DNA of 64,000 nt from Gnetum montanum. Its lineage: Eukaryota > Streptophyta > Gnetopsida > Gnetales > Gnetaceae. A program made the position numbers and the translations under genes. The notes under the pieces were generated by a model that was not told the origin of the DNA, did not search any database, and saw only the letters and a list, made by a program, of their open reading frames with translations. Below are positions 11,297-22,399 of the stretch, piece after piece (the first letter of the stretch is position 1; each line of letters opens with the position of its first letter). Location: contig MNCI01015594.1 of assembly GCA_015680685.1 (NCBI GenBank), positions 1,335-65,334 of the forward strand. Direction: 5' to 3'.

Positions 11297-12625
11297 TGAA
11301 ACACCACAAAATTCTAAGCTTAGTACTTCTCCAACAAGAATCGAGCTAACTCATGACGCTCCCCAGCATGACTAAAGCTTGAGGGCCCCACAAATAGCTT
11401 CAAGTAGAGTCGAACTCAACAAGAAGCAGTTCCCTGGGACCCGTAGATGACCACGGCGACATCTGGTATCAAACATGGCAACTTTGGAGCTCAAGATACT
11501 TAGTTCTCACTAAGTATGCAGTATGTAGCGTATACACCCAATGTATACGCCCAGCGTACATGCCTCACAGATACGCTCGACATGTATGACTGATGTGTAT
11601 GCCCAACATGCAATCCCAAAGACAACATGGAAACGACACTTCAGAGCAAGATTTTGTACAAAGCATTAACTCACAGGAATAGAGCAACTATCAGGTGTCA
11701 TCATGGGCCCCAGAAAGTTGAATTTTGGTATCGACATCATGCACTTTGGAGTTCATACGCTGAGCATGTACTTCTTGCATGAACAGCATATACGTCCAGC
11801 GTGTACGTATACGCTCAGCATATACAACATGTACGCCAAGCGTATACGCCCAACATGTACAATATGTACGCCTAGTGTGTAGCACAACGTATACCAGTTA
11901 AAGCTCTTCAGAACCGTGTCAGATCAAGGTCAACCAAGCTGAACATCCACAGGTAGCATTCTCATGACCTCCGAATTCAAATCTGAAGGCCGAACGACTT
12001 CTTTTGTTTTGATCAAGTCTGTACGCCGAGTTCACACGCCCAGTGTGTATACGCTGGCGTACAGCAGTATACGCTGGCGTGNNNNNNNNNGAGACAAAAA
12101 AAAAAGAACTAGAGATACGGAGAAATAAAAAAGTGAAACAAAAACCTGTACGCTGGACCTCAACCCTGCACGCTGAGCATACAACCTTCACGTTGTGCCT
12201 ACAGTTCAAACCAGCACACCATCATCCCTCTGCATCCACCGGGGCTCATCGTCTGCCTTGTGTTAGATTCACAACTACGTTAGACCGGTGCATTGTAACT
12301 TTCCTTTTTGCAATAATATCGCCACATTTCTTCTACTAAGATTTGTTACAGTTTTTCGTTCATTATTGCATGCCTATTGTTTACGTTCCTGTATGTTTAC
12401 GCTCTGTTTGACATTAGTTACGCTGTTTATGCATAACCCAGCGTATAGTATAACAGTGTACGTTCGGGGAAATCCTTGTCAGATCTGCGTGCTGACCATT
12501 CAAGGTACTCTGCCTTCATTAATTCTAGCTTGCCCTCAAGCGAAGGTAGAGTCTTCTGTGCTTGTCCGGGGATCTCCTAGTTTCTGTTTCATTCTAGCTG
12601 AAGACCGACGATTTCGGATAGTACA
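11297..12625 (+). repeat. 5' LTR of element B, with assembly gap
   Basis: Contains an array of GTATACGC/CAGCGTATAC-type motifs (about 11525-11890 and 12030-12080). A run of nine N (12082-12090) replaces about 190 bp that the other LTR keeps (18850-19040), including its TATA box. The LTR is followed by GAAAATGACG. Confidence 0.9.
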
Positions 12626-12701
12626 GAAAATGACGTTAGAAGGAGAGCCTGACTTGTTTTTTGTTTAATCGAAACACTGATCACGTTACCTCTACAAACA
12701 T

Positions 12702-12838
12702 AGGGTTTACGCTGCTACAGTGTTCACATTGCTACAGGGTTTACGCTACTACAGGGTTTACGCTGCTACAGGGTTTACGCTGTTACAGTCCTTCATGCTG
12801 CTACAGTGTTTATGCTGCTACAGTACTGCTACAGTGTT
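12702..12838 (+). repeat. 17-bp tandem repeats in the B leader
   Basis: About eight imperfect units of GGGTTTACGCTGCTACA, some with TGTTTATGCTGCTACA or a shortened form, lie between the 5' LTR and the gag start. No spacers are present, so this is not CRISPR. The TTTACGCT core also recurs inside the LTR R-U5 region. Confidence 0.85.
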
Positions 12839-12936
12839 TTTTCAAAAAAAACACACAAAACACATTCGTTTCAAAGTCGAATTCACCACAATTTGCACCA
12901 AACATCAAGTCGGTCTAAGTACTGACTGCCACTAAC

Positions 12937-15900
12937 ATGGATCACCTTGCCCAAGCACACATCACCATGGAATCATCCCAAAAATCCAGCGCACGTGCCT
13001 TTATAGTCCCCACACAAGAACAACATAACTACATCTGTGTGAAGATTCAGGCCAACCTTCCTATTGACCACACAGAACAGGAGGCAAAATGAAACTTCGA
13101 GCGCAGATACATGGGAGGTCATGAATTCGCCCCCTTTGTATATGACATCATCCCCCTTTCTGAGCCTCACCATCGATCCATCTCTCAACTCCTTCTAGCA
13201 AGGGGCCAAACTACATGGCGACCCACTGAGGAGCCCCAAAACCAACATGATGTAGATGACTTCAAGGCACAATCTGAACCCGAGGATTCATACCACACCC
13301 TCAGTCCCCAGGCCTACGTGAACCCATCACTCCATCCTCACATGGGACAGACAGCCACTCACCAAGTATCAATGAGCACACAACCACCGGTATCCCAATA
13401 GAGATTACCTACACCCATCTCCACTCAGTACATACCGCACGTGCAAACGCATGGGGCCACTTTTACTACATCGGCCCCGCACATCCAAGGTGTCACTTCA
13501 TATTTTATGGCTAGGCAAGGAACCATACCCCTTGTTCAAAAATCCACTCACTTTAACGTGCCACACCCCACAACCATAACTCTGAACATTGCTCCACAGC
13601 AACAAATGACAACCCAACAACCTCCCCAACCAACTAATCTGCCTACCGCTCAAGAGTGGGCAGAAGCTAAACAAATGATGCAAGCATTAGCTGAAGAGGT
13701 AAAGCACCTCAAAATTGCAAACACTGAACAAGTTAAAGTACTAGAATTCTACCACGATGATTCAATTAGCACTTCAGTGCCACCATTAGCTTTGCCCAAG
13801 GGAATCACACTTCCACAGCTGACCAAATACAACGGGAAGGGAGATCCAAATGCTCACTTAGTCACGTTTCGATCAGAAACTCTATTGCTTCAAGCTTGGC
13901 CCCACGCAATCTTGCACGTGTTTGCTATGTCCTTAACGAGCGTAGCCTTAGACTGGTACCGAGCCTTACCTCGTAACTCCATATCCTCTCTTGAGAATTT
14001 GTTACATTAGTTCGTTACTAGGTTTAAGTACAACCTAAAGCCTGAAGCAACCCTAGATACTCTGATACAGGTGAAATAAGCACCACTTGAGCCTATGCAA
14101 AATTTCATCCAACGATGGAGTGCAGTCCTTAACGAACTTCATGAGCCCATCCTTGAAAAGTATTTGCTGACGATTTTGAAGGGAGCTGTGAATGACTTCA
14201 TTAAGTTAAAAATGTACTACCTAAGCGCTCAAACGTTGAGCCAAGCGTTCACACAGATCAAGATCATTGAACAAGCTGCATAAACCAGCAATGACCCCGC
14301 CTATGTGGCTTACAAGAACCAAAATTTCGCCAAACAACAGACAATAATGGAAACTGTAGCCGCAAGCACAAAAACAACAAACACCAGTACCAACCCGCCT
14401 GCAACAATAAGGGCCACCCCAAGGCCCAACTTTCAATGCAAGGATCGCTCTAAGTACACACCGCTACCTGCGCGACCTTCTGAACTACTAGAGCAACTCC
14501 TTAGAATTGGGCAAATACAATACAAATAAGTAGCGGAAAATGCCCGTCGAAGACACGATAGGTACTGTGAGCTACTGAGGAACCCCACCTTAGCAGCACC
14601 AAATGAGCCCCCGGTCCCACGACACTTCAAATTAGATCAATTCTGTCACTACCACCAGATGTCCGGTCACAATACCAACAACTGTCATGTGTTACAGGAT
14701 GATCTACAAGAAATGATAGAGTGGGGCCAACTAAACATCAACACCTTGAATCAACCGAGCATAGATGATGCCCCCTATGTCATAAACTCCATTGGCATAG
14801 ATAGTAAGCCTAAACCTGTGCGGCAACCTTTTGTGATCCGTGTGCCTCCGAGCAAGGCAACGATCCCCTCTGCCTCTATGAGCAAGAGACCTCCCATCAT
14901 CACCAAGGTGCCACCTAGAGCATCGACGACACCTTTCATGGTCAAGGTACCACCACCTCATACGTCCGCTAAGATGTTAAACTAGCCAGATGCAATGCAA
15001 TCCCAAGCACCGAAGACACCCTTTGTGGTCAAAGTACCACCAAAGTCGTCCGCTAAGATGTTAAATTGGCATGTTGCACCAATGACAATAGCAAAGGAAC
15101 CTTTCGTTATCAAGGTGCCACAACAGGCTAGTCAAACAACAACAACACCTCCTAAACTCCCATTTGTGATAAAAGTGCCACCACGCGATGGCCCATCACT
15201 TACCCTGAGCCCAACCGTAGGAAACGTCTCAACCTCTCCTCCCTCAAGAGTCAACCTTGCCAACAACATGGATAAGCCTACCAAATGGCAGCAGAAGAGG
15301 AAAAACGAACAACGAACAACACCCATAGCTGAAACAAAGGACACACCTAGTATACAACAACTAAACACTGGGGGCCCTGCTCCTAATCCCAAACAAACCA
15401 GGCCCAAGCCCTCAACCCATACAGAGGCAACCAACACAATGGTAGACAACACAGACTTTGTAGCTACACTGGCCCAGGTGAAACAAAACCTCAAACAAAA
15501 GAAAACAACCATGAGCTTGTACGATTTGGTCATGACATCATTGGCTCATTGCGAAGCCTTAGCGCGAACGTTAGCATCCATTCCTATTACAGAGGACATC
15601 CCTGCTAACATGGAATCCATCCGTGCAACGATTTCACAACACACACCACAAGGATTGGGTTTAAACACCTTAGCCTTTCATGATGATGCAGTTAAACGTA
15701 ACCTTGAATGAGGGGAAGTCACAACAGCTCCATTGTCAATTAGTGTACGTTTCGGGAAATGTACCATTCGCAGAGTGCATGTTGATGACGGTGCAGCAAC
15801 AAACGTAGTTCTATACTCCGTCATTGACAAACTAGGCATGGCAGATGAGATCATGCCAACAGAAACCACGTGTTTAAAATATTTCAATGGATCATGTGTC

Positions 15901-16146
15901 ACAGTTAAGGGCACAATCAACTTAGCCTTTGTGGCAGGAGAACAATTCCCCACCAGCGTGGAATTCACTGTCATAGAAGAGATGTCCTGTTTCAACATGA
16001 TTCTTGGTAGACCTTGGCTAGCACAACAACAAGCCGTTTCCTCACCGATACATCAAGAAATCCACCTTCCATATGAAGGTGGACAAGTCATTATACATGG
16101 AGACAACACTCCCTTTCAAGCTAACCACAACATAGACATGTCATAG
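12937..16146 (+). pseudogene. Element B gag-protease polyprotein, eight internal stops
   Basis: One frame of 1,070 codons runs from ATG 12937 to TAG 16144 with no frameshift. It has in-frame stops at 13090, 13399, 14008, 14077, 14281, 14527, 14983 and 15709. Domains in order: a Gln/Pro/His-rich N-terminus; gag capsid-like region (about 13795-14280, with LPQLTKYNGKGDPNAHL and the DWYRALP segment); a zinc motif FCHYHQMSGHNTNNC (14641-14685), the C-x-Y-H-x4-G-H-x4-C form of Tat/Athila gags; six PFVVKVPP-type repeats (14827-15183); and a retropepsin-like protease (15733-16146) with active site VDDGA and the ILGRPWL segment. A short open tail continues to 16281. Gag packages the RNA and the protease would cut the polyprotein. 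Present copies cannot make full-length product without readthrough. Confidence 0.88.
14827..15183 (+). repeat. PF(V/M)(I/V)KVPP protein repeats in element B
   Basis: Six spaced copies between the zinc motif and protease: PFVIRVPP, PIITKVPP, PFMVKVPP, PFVVKVPP, PFVIKVPQ and PFVIKVPP. Two copies are followed by (T/S)SAKMLN, encoded by GTCCGCTAAGATGTTAAA, a DNA motif that recurs in the noncoding 3' region. The function is unknown; it may be a proline-rich linker or a binding segment. Confidence 0.85.
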
Positions 16147-16407
16147 GTCTTGAAAGAGGAGCCTCTTGAAGCAACACCTACAACAACAAACACAACACCT
16201 AGAGCTAAGATGCCCGAACGAGGGGTAAAAACTGAAAGCCTCCCAGAGCAAACTAGCATGCCTCCTAGACCATGTTCGACTTAGAAACAATTGCATAATC
16301 AAGACTCCCCTGCGGCCAAAGACACGTCTGATCTCCGCCCACTCTTCACCTTTGTTCATTGTGCATACGTCACCTTAGTTTATATTGTATTAGCTTACGC
16401 GTTCTCT

Positions 16408-16870
16408 CATGGCCCGAAAAGGCCTTAAACTAAACCATGGCCCGAAAAGGCCTTAAACTACCACCGTTTCACATTATCTTCTATTTATTGGTGCATTTCA
16501 GTTCATGTTTTCTGCAGTTGCTATTTAATATTGTTTTCTCTAGTAGCTTTTGTTTACAGGATCATACAGATGCACACGCATGCATCCACACAGAGCAGTC
16601 CTGGCATCATGACTTAAAACTAATACCACAGAATGTCCTGGCATCATAACGGTAAACCGACATCACAGAGCTCTGTCCGACATGATACTAAACTGTCACA
16701 CTCATTCACCAGAGTCCGCTAAGACTATAAACTAGCTTGCCTCTTCATAGTCCTCCACGACTATAAACTAGCATCGTACTGTTCGCTACGACGATAAACT
16801 GGCAACGTCCAATGGGTTATGATGTAAAACTAACCCACGACAATCCGCTAAGACTATAAACTGGCCAGAT
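16408..16870 (+). repeat. Short repeats in the 3' noncoding region of element B
   Basis: A 25-bp unit ending CGAAAAGGCCTTAAACTA occurs twice (16408-16432 and 16436-16460). Further on, variants of GTCCGCTAAGACTATAAACT recur near 16716, 16751, 16782 and 16840, with more degenerate forms between. The stretch has no coding potential. Confidence 0.75.
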
Positions 16871-18039
16871 CATTTCTGGCACATTCATCTGCTACTGTAA
16901 ATCATGACATTTCTTCATCAATGCCTGTTGCATCATTCATCACATTAGCTCTGAAGTGTTCACATGGTGTCTCCATGGTGTCTCCATTCTGCTCATTTTG
17001 TTTGCCTTAAGTTTCACATGGTGTCTCCATTTGCATCAGTCACATTCATGCCTGAAGTGTTCACTAACTCATTTACTTGTGGTTTTCTTGTCTTCTTAGG
17101 GTTGTGTTTGCAGGATGACACCCAATGGTGCTCGTACATGGATACACTTCATCACGGTGACAAGGTGCCACATTGTTTCTGATGCACACAACCAGGTTAA
17201 TCAATCTGTTCAAAAGTACATTCCCAGTTCCCAATACATTCTCCATTTCCCCAACACTCTTATTCCCTTTCCTACCCGGTTACAATTCCTAGATACACCT
17301 AGTATACCCCAAAACTTTGAGCACACTGTTACACGCTGTGACACTCTCAAGCAACTGCAACACACAATATGGCACATGAGCATGAGTGCAAAATTGAAAG
17401 AAAGCTCTTTCCAATAAACAAAGAGACAAAAAAAAAAGAGAGACAACACAAAAAAAAAGCAAAGAAAAAGAAAAGAACAAAGAGCAAAGAGCAAAGAGCA
17501 AAATAAACCACAAGACCCTTGGCACTTCCCATAAACCTCAAGCGGGAAGGCAGTTGTCTTGGAAATAAATACTCATGTCTCAAAAACTCAAGTAACATCT
17601 CATTGCGCAGCTTTGGCTCTCTGCCAATAGGTTCTCTTTATCACCAAACAAGGGGCCTGTTCCTCCAAAGAACGCAACCCACCATCACGTGACCAACAAG
17701 TCCTCTTAAACACTAGACAAGAGTCTTGTTCCACCAAAGGACGTACACCTCATATCTTGGTCCCAAGTCTACTAGACAATGGCTATTGACAAGGATCAAC
17801 ATGACCCATACACACACTAGAGCATCCCCTTCACCTTGCACAATCCCTTGATTAGTTTCCAATCCCCACAATTTCCATTTCCCTGATCCAGCCACAAACT
17901 TCATTTCCCTAATCCTATGTACTACTGGACACGGTGCGATGACATCTGGTCAAGTGTCGAAGGACAATACTACTAAGTTTCTTGTGGTGTTTTGTACTTC
18001 TTTGTCGACGGCTCTTGGGTCGATTCCTCCAAGTGTCAA
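16871..18039 (+). other. Element B 3' noncoding region
   Basis: No protein domain is recognisable. It includes duplicated CACATGGTGTCTCCAT stretches (about 16962-17030), a purine-rich A/G run with AAAGAGC repeats (17415-17505), and acceptor-like tracts ending TTTGCAG (17114) and TTTACAG (16559). RT and integrase would normally lie here in an autonomous relative. Confidence 0.6.
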
Positions 18040-18053
18040 CAAAGAGGGGCCAA
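18040..18053 (+). other. Polypurine tract of element B
   Basis: ACAAAGAGGGGCCA followed by A directly precedes the 3' LTR (18054). This is the expected primer site for plus-strand DNA synthesis. Confidence 0.8.
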
Positions 18054-19573
18054 TGAAACACCATAAAATTTTGAGCTTAGTACTTCTCCAATAAGAATCG
18101 AGCTAACTCATGACGCTCCCCAGCATGACTAAAGCTTGAGGGCCCCACAGAAAGCTTCAAGCAGAGTCGAACTCAATAAGAAGCAGTTCCCTGGGACCCG
18201 CAGATGACCATGGTGACATCTGGTATCAAACATGGCAACTTCGTAGCTCAAGATACTTAGTTGTCACTAAGTATGCAGTATGTAGCGTATACACCCAGTA
18301 TAAATTCCCAGCATATATGCCCAGCATACATGCCTTACATATACGCTCGGCATGTATGACTAACGTGTATGCCCAACATGCAATCCCAAAGACGGCATGG
18401 AAATGGCACTTCAGAGCAAGATTTTATACAAAGCATCAACTCACAGGAACAGAGCAACTATCATGTGTCATCATGGGCCCCAGAAAGTCAAATTTTGGTC
18501 TCGACATCATGCACTTTGGAGTTCATACGCTGAGCATGTACATCTTGCATGAACAGCGTATATGCCCAGCGTGTACGTATACGCTCAGCATGTACAACAT
18601 GTACGTCCAGCGTATACGCCCAGTATGTACAATGTGTACGCCTAGTGTGTAGCACAACGTATACCAGTCAAAGCTCTCCAGAACCGTGTCAGATCAAGGT
18701 CAACCAAGCTGAACATCCACAGGTAGCATTCTCATGACATCCTAATTCAAATCTGAAGGCCGAACGACTTCTTTTGTTTTGATCAAGTCTGTATGCCGAG
18801 TTCACATGCCCAGTGTGTATACGCTAGCGTACAACATTATACGCTGGTGTGCAGCACGCCGCACACTTGTAAAATTTCATTCTTTTGCATTCGGTCAACG
18901 CACCACATGTCACCCAACCTGAGAGTCCAGCAATCCACAGCCAATCATCCCCTCTTAGACCCAAGTCTAACATCTAAACTGGTATAAAAACCCCAATTTT
19001 TCACTAGATAGGAGGGGGGGGGGGGGGGGNGCAAAACCAGAGACCAAAAAAAAGAACCAGAGACATGGAGAAATAAAAAAGTGAAACAAAAACCTGTACG
19101 CTGGACCTCAACCCTGCACGTTGAGCATACAGCCTTCATGCTATGCCTACAGTTCAAACCAGTACACCATCATCCCTCCGCATCCACCGGGGCTCATCGT
19201 CTACCTTGTGTTAGATTCACAACTACGTTAGACTGGTGCATTGTAACTTTCCGTTTTACAATAATATCGCCACATTTCTTCTGCTAAGATTTGTTACAGT
19301 TTTTCGTTCATTATTGCATGCTTATTGTTTATGTTCCTGTACGTTTACGCTCCGTTTGACATTAGTTACGTTGTTTATGCATAACCCAGCGTACAGTATA
19401 ACAGTGTACGTTCGGGGAAATCCTTGTCTGATTTGCGTGCAGACCATTCAAGGTACTCTACCTTTGTTAATTCCAGCTTGCCCTCAAGCGAAGGTAGAGT
19501 CTTCTGTGCTTGTCCGGGGATCTCCTAGTTTCTGTTTCATTCTAGCCGGAGACCGACGATTTCGAACAGTACA
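18054..19573 (+). repeat. 3' LTR of element B
   Basis: 1,520 bp. U3 carries many GTATACGC, CAGCGTATAC and CCCAGCATAC motifs (18280-18850). A TATA box TATAAAA lies at 18983-18989, then a run of 16 G ending in one N (19014-19030), a purine-rich leader and an R-U5 segment. An open frame of about 113 codons in U5 (19236-19577) is also open in the other LTR but resembles nothing known. Confidence 0.92.
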
Positions 19574-19578
19574 ATAAC

Positions 19579-22350
19579 TATAAAACAAAAAAACAAAAAA
19601 AAAAATTTGGTGAAGCTTGACATAGCCTTATGTAGTTCTTAGTGGTCATGGCTCCTCCATCAGTTTCTTCCCCTTGTTGTCAGGCTTCTAAAATTTGTAC
19701 TAGTTCAAGAGTGCTTGAAGTTTCTCCTCTTCCATTCTTGGATCATATACCATCCATGCTTGTTGTGCAATATGCGATGGAGTAGGTACATCCCATGGGC
19801 ACAATAGCTATGGAAACATCTAATTTTCCTTGACATACCAAGCTGTGAATTGCCTCCTCTCCTCTTCGAATTCTCTAGCCTTTTCTCGTAGTTCATGGTG
19901 ATCAGTCAATCTTTGGGCCAAGTTTGTTGCTACATCTTTCTACCCTTGGTAGCTAGCCTTCAATACTTCCAGTTCAGAGTTTGCCACTTGGAGTTTCTAT
20001 AAAGCATCTTTATGATCTTCAAACTCTTTCTTGTATAAGGCATAGATGGCTGCTACTTGTTGTTTTGGCTCATTTCTGGGCTTGCCTACTGTTAACATGG
20101 CCAAGTTAGCATAACAAAGGTTAGCTGACCCCATGTACTCTTTTATGTCTTCAATCTATAGGTTTTTTTTTCTCACTTCTGCTTGGTGGACAAGGGCATA
20201 ATTGTCCAAAATGGGTTGCTAGTCAGGATTTTGTGCTAAAATGATGCTGATTCTGGCTTTGGCCATCTGGACCTCTTTCTTGTTGACTTGCTTGTACATG
20301 TCTACTTAATCACAGAAGTGTTCCTTGAGCCTTTTATGTTTCTTTACCTCATTTTGCCATGTGCTTATTTTAATGGCTAACTTTTGTTAGATGGCATGTA
20401 CTTCCTCCATTAAGAGGATTCAATTTTCTCTTACGAGGTGACTCATGTCTTTGTTGACCCTCATCAATTGTTCCCTTAAGAAGTAGTGGATGCTCTCCTT
20501 TAAGATGTTTTTCTACTTCTTGATAGTGGTCAACCTCACATTATCAACAACGAGTTGTTTATTTTCCTCTTGGACTACGGTAAGTGCCTTGACATGTGCA
20601 CATGTTGTGCTTCAACTATGGAGGCATTTCATACTGCTTTCTCCTTCTCTATTGCCATTTGTTTGTTTTGCTCGATTAGGCCTTCATTTGTTCAGTTCTA
20701 AATTGCTCTATTTGGTCAGGTGCAACGAATTGAGTTGGATCTTTTCATTTAGATCTTAGGGCTACAATTTCTTCTTGTAATATTAGAATTTCATTCTATG
20801 CATGCTCTGCCCTTGTCTTTGCTATGACTAGTTTTCCTTTGATAGTAATTAGCTCAGACTGTAGTGTAGTGACATCACTAGGGATGTTAAAAAGTGTTGT
20901 CATGACTTTCCTAGTCTGCAGTAGTCTATTGAGCACATTCTCATGGTCAGCATGAGTCATTGAGGTTTGGCTAACATTTGAGCATCTTTGGCTCTAGTTA
21001 GATCTACAAATGGCACAATAGGTACATTGAATGATTCTTTAATGTGATCAGTGATCACCTCTACTGCTCCTGCTACATCTTGGTGCTACATTACCATGAC
21101 TGTGGCTCCTTCTCCTATCTCTAGCACCACTTGGATCAATGCATCATTTCCAGAGATTTGTTGTGACCATTAGACCTCTCCTTCTAACTATAATGAGATC
21201 TATCCACTTGTTGGATCTATTGAAACTATGGGTTGGATGGCACTATCAATAAATTTGTAAAGGTTGGCCTCCTTCCTTGTTCCCCACTTGATGGCTTTTG
21301 CAATCTGTTGTAGATGACTCATCGACAGTCTATAATCTTGTGATGGTGGTGGTGGAACTTGCTATTGTTGCTCTTTCTATTGCTACTATTGTTTCTCTTG
21401 TTGTCATTCTTACTCTTCATCCTAATCTTTCCTAGATGGTGCTGGTTTGAATAATTCAATGTATGAAGCATTTTGGGCTCTCATGGGAATGTCATTGGTG
21501 TATCCCAGCATTTCAACTCACTTGCATAGTTTTCTGATAAGGTAGGGAAATGGAAGTGTTGGCTTTCCTACCATTCTTTCTTCAAGCTACCTCCGAATTT
21601 CCATAAAGTAGAGTTATGCGAGGTTGATATTGTATTTGTTCATCAAGATCATACTTCCTCTAGTTGCATAAATGGATATTCAATTGAGTCCTTTTTTTGG
21701 GAATAGGTGATAGGTGCCAATTTTGAAGTAGATTCTTTCTTCCAAAGTTAGCTCATTATAGCCCTTATCTTCTTTGGCATATGCTTGTTTTAGCCGTAGT
21801 TTTCTGGTTTTAGGATTTGATCGAGTGGATAGATGTGCTAACCTTGCCCCTTCGTTGGGTATATTCAAAGCTTTTGCAATTGCCTTGATCAAGAATGAAA
21901 TTGAGACTCCTCCAATGTTAACTGTTGTATCCTCTTCCTTGTTGTGCTAGAACTAATAGGTTTCCCCAAGGTACCATTCACCACTATTAGACAAGATAGG
22001 CCACAATGGTGATGCCTTAAGTTGTGTCTTTATTGCTTCTAGTGTAAATTCCATGAACGGGCCAAAGTTCATCTCCACAATGACTATGGCCAAGATGGAT
22101 CTTTTTTGAATAGATTAGAGGCAGTCCTGTGAAAACATGAGGTGTTGTCCTTGCACTGGTGGTTCTTCTACCTCTCCTTGGGCTAATTGTCCCATAGTAG
22201 GAGTCTCTTGATGAATGCTAAATGATTAGGCTTCCTTCTCCTCATGTTTTAGTTCTTGTCCTTCAATTCGGCCTCTTGGCCATTTGCTTGCACCTTGTGA
22301 GGATCCTCCACCATTTGCAATCATCAAGGAATTAGGAATCATTGGAAGGT
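19579..22350 (-). pseudogene. Element A third ORF, plant-transposon-type protein, decayed
   Basis: In the sense direction this follows the conserved noncoding block, in the position of the env-like ORF of Athila elements. It starts near 22320 (M-I-A-N-G-G-G-S-S-Q-G) and is broken by many stops. The middle (21480-22060) reads SPLWPILSNSGEWYLGE, then ISFLIKAIAKALNIPNEGA, LTLEERIYFKIGTYHLFPK and a PTLPFPYLIRKLC segment. That order resembles the putative plant transposon protein domain found in Athila/Ogre-like ORFs. Downstream (about 20750-20900) it turns into heptad-rich helix such as SELITIKGKLVIAKTRAEHA. The function is unknown. A much shorter remnant stands at the same place in element C. 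Confidence 0.6.
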
Positions 22351-22399
22351 GTTATCTAACTTTTATCACTCCCTTCCTTTCTCATACCTTTAGTTAGAT

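Larger units (their letters stand above)
11297..19573 (+). mobile_element. Element B: gag-protease-only LTR retrotransposon
   Basis: A complete 8.3-kb plus-strand element inserted in A. LTRs are 11297-12625 and 18054-19573, each starting TGAAACACC and ending GTACA. The 5-bp target duplication ATAAC stands at 11292-11296 and 19574-19578. The internal region has a 17-bp repeat leader, one long gag-protease frame (12937-16146), a 1.9-kb noncoding 3' region with its own repeats, and a polypurine tract. There is no reverse transcriptase, RNase H or integrase, so it must have been mobilised in trans. The gag zinc motif and protease resemble the Tat/Ogre-Athila branch of Ty3/gypsy. No tRNA primer site is recognisable after the left LTR. 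Confidence 0.92.

Noticed and set aside
12288-12668. Open frame within the B LTR, also open in the other LTR (19236-19577)
   Set aside because: The two copies are LTR duplicates, so shared openness is not independent evidence. The product resembles nothing and lies in U5.
12702-12838. Possible CRISPR-like array
   Set aside because: Units are directly abutting 17-mers without spacers, inside a retrotransposon leader of a plant genome.
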